This document shows positions 7,401 through 9,492 of a stretch of 9,492 nucleotides of DNA, in pieces. The DNA is from Puniceicoccales bacterium. Its GTDB lineage: Bacteria > Verrucomicrobiota > Verrucomicrobiia > Opitutales > Oceanipulchritudinaceae. A model generated the notes under the pieces. It saw only the letters and a list, made by a program, of their open reading frames with translations, made no database searches and was not told the origin of the DNA. Position 1 is the first letter of the stretch. Every line of letters begins with the position of its first letter. Both the position numbers and the translations under genes were made by a program. The stretch lies in contig JAUVDD010000048.1 of NCBI GenBank assembly GCA_030595525.1, positions 1-9,492 on the forward strand, given 5' to 3'.

Positions 7401-9417
7401 CGATGAAAAGATCGGTGCCCTCGAAACTATGCTCATGGACAAGTCCGTCTACCAGTCCATGGTTTGTGGTGATGGCGCCTGTACCGGTTGTGGTGAAAAG
7501 AGTCTTCTTCACATCTTCACTGGCACCATGACCGCTCTTATGCAGGGTCGCGTCAAAAAGCAGGTTGAAAAGATTGATAACCTGATTGCCGCCCTCGAAA
7601 AACGCATCAAGGACAAGCTCGCTGCAACAGTTGATATCAGTGATCTTGGAGCCGTTCAAAAGGCGGTCGATGCGAGTGCCAACAAGGACTTGAAACTGTC
7701 GGACCTCGCCTCTGCCCTCGACGAAGGCAAGGAAGGTTCCCCGCTGGATCAGGAATGGTTGAAGTCTATCACCAGTTTGTTGGCCAAGCTGAAGGATCTC
7801 AAATGGCGCTACACCGAAGGTCCACACAAGACCGGACGTGCTGCAATGGGTATCCAGAATGCTACCGGATGTTCCTCGGTTTATGGTTCTTCCTGGCCGT
7901 ACAATCCATATCCGTTCCCGTGGTCCAATCACCTCTTCCAGGACGCACCGTCTGTTGCCCTCGGCTTGTTCGAAGGTCACATGCGGGCAATGGGCGATGG
8001 CTTCAAGGCTGTACGTCTCGCAGAAGCCGAATTGGCAGACGAGGACATCAAGAAGGTTGAGGAATCCCTGATCTACTTCAACTGGACCAAGTTCACCGAC
8101 GAGGAATACCTCCTCAGTCCGCCGGTTGTGGCAATTGGTGGTGACGGAGCGATGTTCGACATTGGTTTCCAGAACCTGTCCCGCGCCCTCATGTCAGGTC
8201 GTCCGATCAAGATCTTCGTCCTCGATACGCAGGTCTACTCCAATACGGGTGGTCAGGCTTGTACCTCCGGCTTCATCGGTCAGGTATCCGACATGGCTCC
8301 ATATGGCAAGGCTTGGAAGGGTAAGACGGAAATCCGCAAGGAAATGACTCTTATTGGTGCAGCCCACCGCTCGGCTTATGTGATGCAGGGCAATATCGCC
8401 AATTACACTCACTTGATTGAAAGCTTCATCGACGGTTTGAATTCCCGTCGTCCGGCCCTCTTTAATGTGTATGCAGTCTGTCAGCCGGAACATGGTGTAC
8501 CTGATGATTCCACTGCCTACCGCAGCAAGATGGCTCTCGAATCCCGCGCATATCCGGTAATCACCTTTGATCCGGATGCAGGCGATTCCTGGGAAGAGTG
8601 TTTCAGCCTGGAAGGTAATCCGTCTGTCGAAACCGACTGGCCGGTTTACAACCTCAAGTACGTTGACGGTGATGGTAACGAGCATTCCATGGAATTGCCG
8701 ATGACCTTCGCTGACTTCGCTGTCCAGGAAGGCCGTTTCCGGAAGCATTTCCGCAAGGCACCACAGGACGCATGGAATGATAACATGATTCCTCTGGTTG
8801 ATTTCCTTGATATGGGTGATGATGATCGCGAAGGATGCTTCCCGTACATCTGGGCAGTCGACAAGAAGAACCGCTTGATGCGGGTACTCGTTTCCGAGGA
8901 ATTGGTTAAATCCACCGAGGAACGTCGTGATTACTGGCGCACCCTGAAAGGCATTGCTGGTCTCACCAAGAAGGTAGATCCGGAAGCAATCGCTGCTCAG
9001 GTCCGCAGCGAAACCGCACAAAAACTAGCACAAGGACTGATGTCCATGTTGACCGGTGAAGGCGGTGCAGCCCAGGCTATCCTGAATATGTCAGCCGCAC
9101 CGGCCCCTGCCGCGGGCGTTCCTGCCACTAACGGATCCGAAGCTGCTCCTCCTGCAGCCAGTGGAGCATACGAGCCGGCATGGATTGATCAGATGGAATG
9201 CACATCCTGTGATGAATGCGTTAACATTAATCCGAAGATCTTCGAGTATGATGAGAATAAGAAAGCCTTTGTGAAAGATTCAAAGGGTGGTCCATTCAAG
9301 GATATTGTCCGTGCCGCTGAAAAGTGCACCGGTCGCTGTATCCACCCGGGCACGCCTCTTGATCCGAACGAAAAGGGCGTCGATAAGCTCATCAAGCGCG
9401 CGGAAAAATTCCAGTAA
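4462..9417 (+). CDS. nifJ: giant single-chain pyruvate (2-oxoacid):ferredoxin/flavodoxin oxidoreductase with C-terminal ferredoxin-like domain
   Basis: This 1651-residue enzyme should oxidise a 2-oxoacid, probably pyruvate, with CoA to the acyl-CoA plus CO2 and low-potential electrons. Domain order follows PFOR: POR_N with YPITPS (41 to 46), E77 in EPEGEHAAAG and R127; domain II near 297 to 365; a gamma-like domain with GGWGAITTGK (501 to 510); a two-cluster ferredoxin region (C791, C794, C797, C801 and C929, C932, C935, C939); and the TPP domain with C1007, C1010, C1137 and C1340 as likely ligands of the proximal cluster, GDG at 1227 to 1229 and YSNTGGQA at 1259 to 1266. Ordinary NifJ has about 1170 to 1230 residues. 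Extra segments lie between the two ferredoxin motifs, between C1010 and C1137, and after about 1500, where an Ala/Pro linker (1544 to 1569) leads to a ferredoxin-like domain (C1580, C1583, C1586, C1622). The start has no Shine-Dalgarno sequence; ATG at 4474 is an alternative. The substrate is not certain. Confidence 0.93.
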   Translation: MSRIMAAEKKNVKYPGIPAAVDGNTAVIMCERESSDAAGAYPITPSTQMGEYWAEETAKGHLNISGRPLIFVEPEGEHAAAGVTAGMSMTGLRASNFSSGQGIAYMHESLYGAVGKRLPYILNVGCRAITKTTLNVHAGHDDYHLMDDTGFFQVMGQSAQEAADLNIISRKIAELSLTPGAVGQDGFLTTHLIETMVVPERELIAEFCGKADDIIDTPTPAQEMIYGKTRRRVPILWDVDNPVLSGPVQNQDAYMQSVASQRPYFFDHITDIAEECMKEYGELTGRKYSRVGTFKCEDADYIILGQGSLIGTAEAVADYLREEMKLKVGVVNMTMFRPFPGDMLSHILKGRKGVTVLERTDQPLAEDLPLIREIRATMSKCMENGLCGKGEKLPYPKYASFKTSKDAPTLYSGCFGMGSRDLQPEGVVGAVENMLPNGDNKKFFYLSIDFIHEKPSSPKNEIYQQKLLESYPNIQEMAVKGSKNPNLLPKGAVTVRMHSVGGWGAITTGKNLAITLYELLGYDIKANPKYGSEKKGQPTTYYLSAAPEPIRINCEYFFVDAVLSPDPNVFGHSNPLFGLIKGGTFIIQSDLESADAVWNSFPLIARQYIVQNDIRVFYIDAFKVAREEATDPELQFRMQGIAFQGAFFAGSTLMQTANLTEESLFKAIKDQVEYKFGSKGARVVEDNMRVVRRGFDELAEITDKTISTTAVAAKKETNLPLVLKRMPASDDPRTDIHRFWEQTGSFYLGGRPNDNLADPFNALALIPANTGVYRDMTQIRFTHPVWHPEKCTACSDCFTVCPDSAIPGLGTPIVEVFNTVIKRIQKAGHEVKLLPKAVRTMEKHLRKSVAETNSETASLNSVPLLNLAIEDTIAGANGEAEDLEKEFALFKESIGEFKFAFTKAYYDQREKGQAGSGGLYSITVNPYTCKGCMLCVEVCDDGALTAETQTKDSVQRLRDEWEFWQDLPTTPKDFIRIDDIDEKIGALETMLMDKSVYQSMVCGDGACTGCGEKSLLHIFTGTMTALMQGRVKKQVEKIDNLIAALEKRIKDKLAATVDISDLGAVQKAVDASANKDLKLSDLASALDEGKEGSPLDQEWLKSITSLLAKLKDLKWRYTEGPHKTGRAAMGIQNATGCSSVYGSSWPYNPYPFPWSNHLFQDAPSVALGLFEGHMRAMGDGFKAVRLAEAELADEDIKKVEESLIYFNWTKFTDEEYLLSPPVVAIGGDGAMFDIGFQNLSRALMSGRPIKIFVLDTQVYSNTGGQACTSGFIGQVSDMAPYGKAWKGKTEIRKEMTLIGAAHRSAYVMQGNIANYTHLIESFIDGLNSRRPALFNVYAVCQPEHGVPDDSTAYRSKMALESRAYPVITFDPDAGDSWEECFSLEGNPSVETDWPVYNLKYVDGDGNEHSMELPMTFADFAVQEGRFRKHFRKAPQDAWNDNMIPLVDFLDMGDDDREGCFPYIWAVDKKNRLMRVLVSEELVKSTEERRDYWRTLKGIAGLTKKVDPEAIAAQVRSETAQKLAQGLMSMLTGEGGAAQAILNMSAAPAPAAGVPATNGSEAAPPAASGAYEPAWIDQMECTSCDECVNINPKIFEYDENKKAFVKDSKGGPFKDIVRAAEKCTGRCIHPGTPLDPNEKGVDKLIKRAEKFQ

Positions 9418-9449
9418 TCGGCAAGTAAAGCACAGCAGAGACAAACACC

Positions 9450-9492
9450 ATGAGTGGATTGGCAAAACTTCTAGATCCAGCACACTGGCTTC
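9450..9492 (+). CDS. start of an unidentified gene, cut by the window edge
   Basis: An ATG 32 bases after the oxidoreductase stop opens a frame that stays open for the 14 visible codons (MSGLAKLLDPAHWL). It is on the same strand with operon-like spacing. There is no strong ribosome site, only an AG-rich patch near 9436 to 9442, but weak sites are also the rule for its neighbours. Fourteen residues are too few for me to assign a family. It may be a further part of the same electron-transfer pathway, which is only a guess from position. Confidence 0.5.
   Translation, partial: MSGLAKLLDPAHWL

Overview
The window carries two divergent gene blocks separated by a non-coding region of about 450 bases. 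The left block (positions 1 to 3084, minus strand) is an energy-transduction operon for the cell envelope. The right block (3536 to the end, plus strand) is an iron-sulfur electron-transfer operon.

Left block, in order of transcription: a secreted coiled-coil DUF3450 protein, a 461-residue MotA/TolQ/ExbB protein with a signal peptide and a long periplasmic extension (TtpC-like), a normal-sized ExbB, and an ExbD that runs off the left edge. DUF3450, TtpC, ExbB2, ExbD2, TonB2 is the order known from the TonB2 systems of Vibrio and relatives, so a TonB is expected just outside the window. Together these proteins should use the proton-motive force to drive TonB-dependent outer-membrane uptake. 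Whether the cargo is iron or something else cannot be told here.

Right block: an RnfB-type membrane-anchored multi-cluster iron-sulfur protein with a TTG start, then a very long (1651-residue) single-chain 2-oxoacid:ferredoxin oxidoreductase of the PFOR/NifJ type, then the first 14 codons of an unidentified gene. The oxidoreductase is roughly 450 residues longer than ordinary NifJ. The extra length includes two helical insertions, one of them between cysteine ligands of the active-site-proximal cluster, and a ferredoxin-like domain on an Ala/Pro linker at the C-terminus. The simplest reading is that oxidation of a 2-oxoacid yields low-potential electrons that pass through the built-in ferredoxin to the RnfB-like protein at the membrane.

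The organism is a Gram-negative (diderm) bacterium: it has TonB-type machinery and signal peptides for export to the periplasm. Moderate GC, weak or absent Shine-Dalgarno sites, frequent GTG/TTG starts and the gene content would fit a Verrucomicrobiota (Opitutae-like) or neighbouring PVC-group bacterium. That placement is inference and only weakly supported. No tRNA, rRNA, CRISPR array, insertion sequence or convincing rho-independent terminator was seen.
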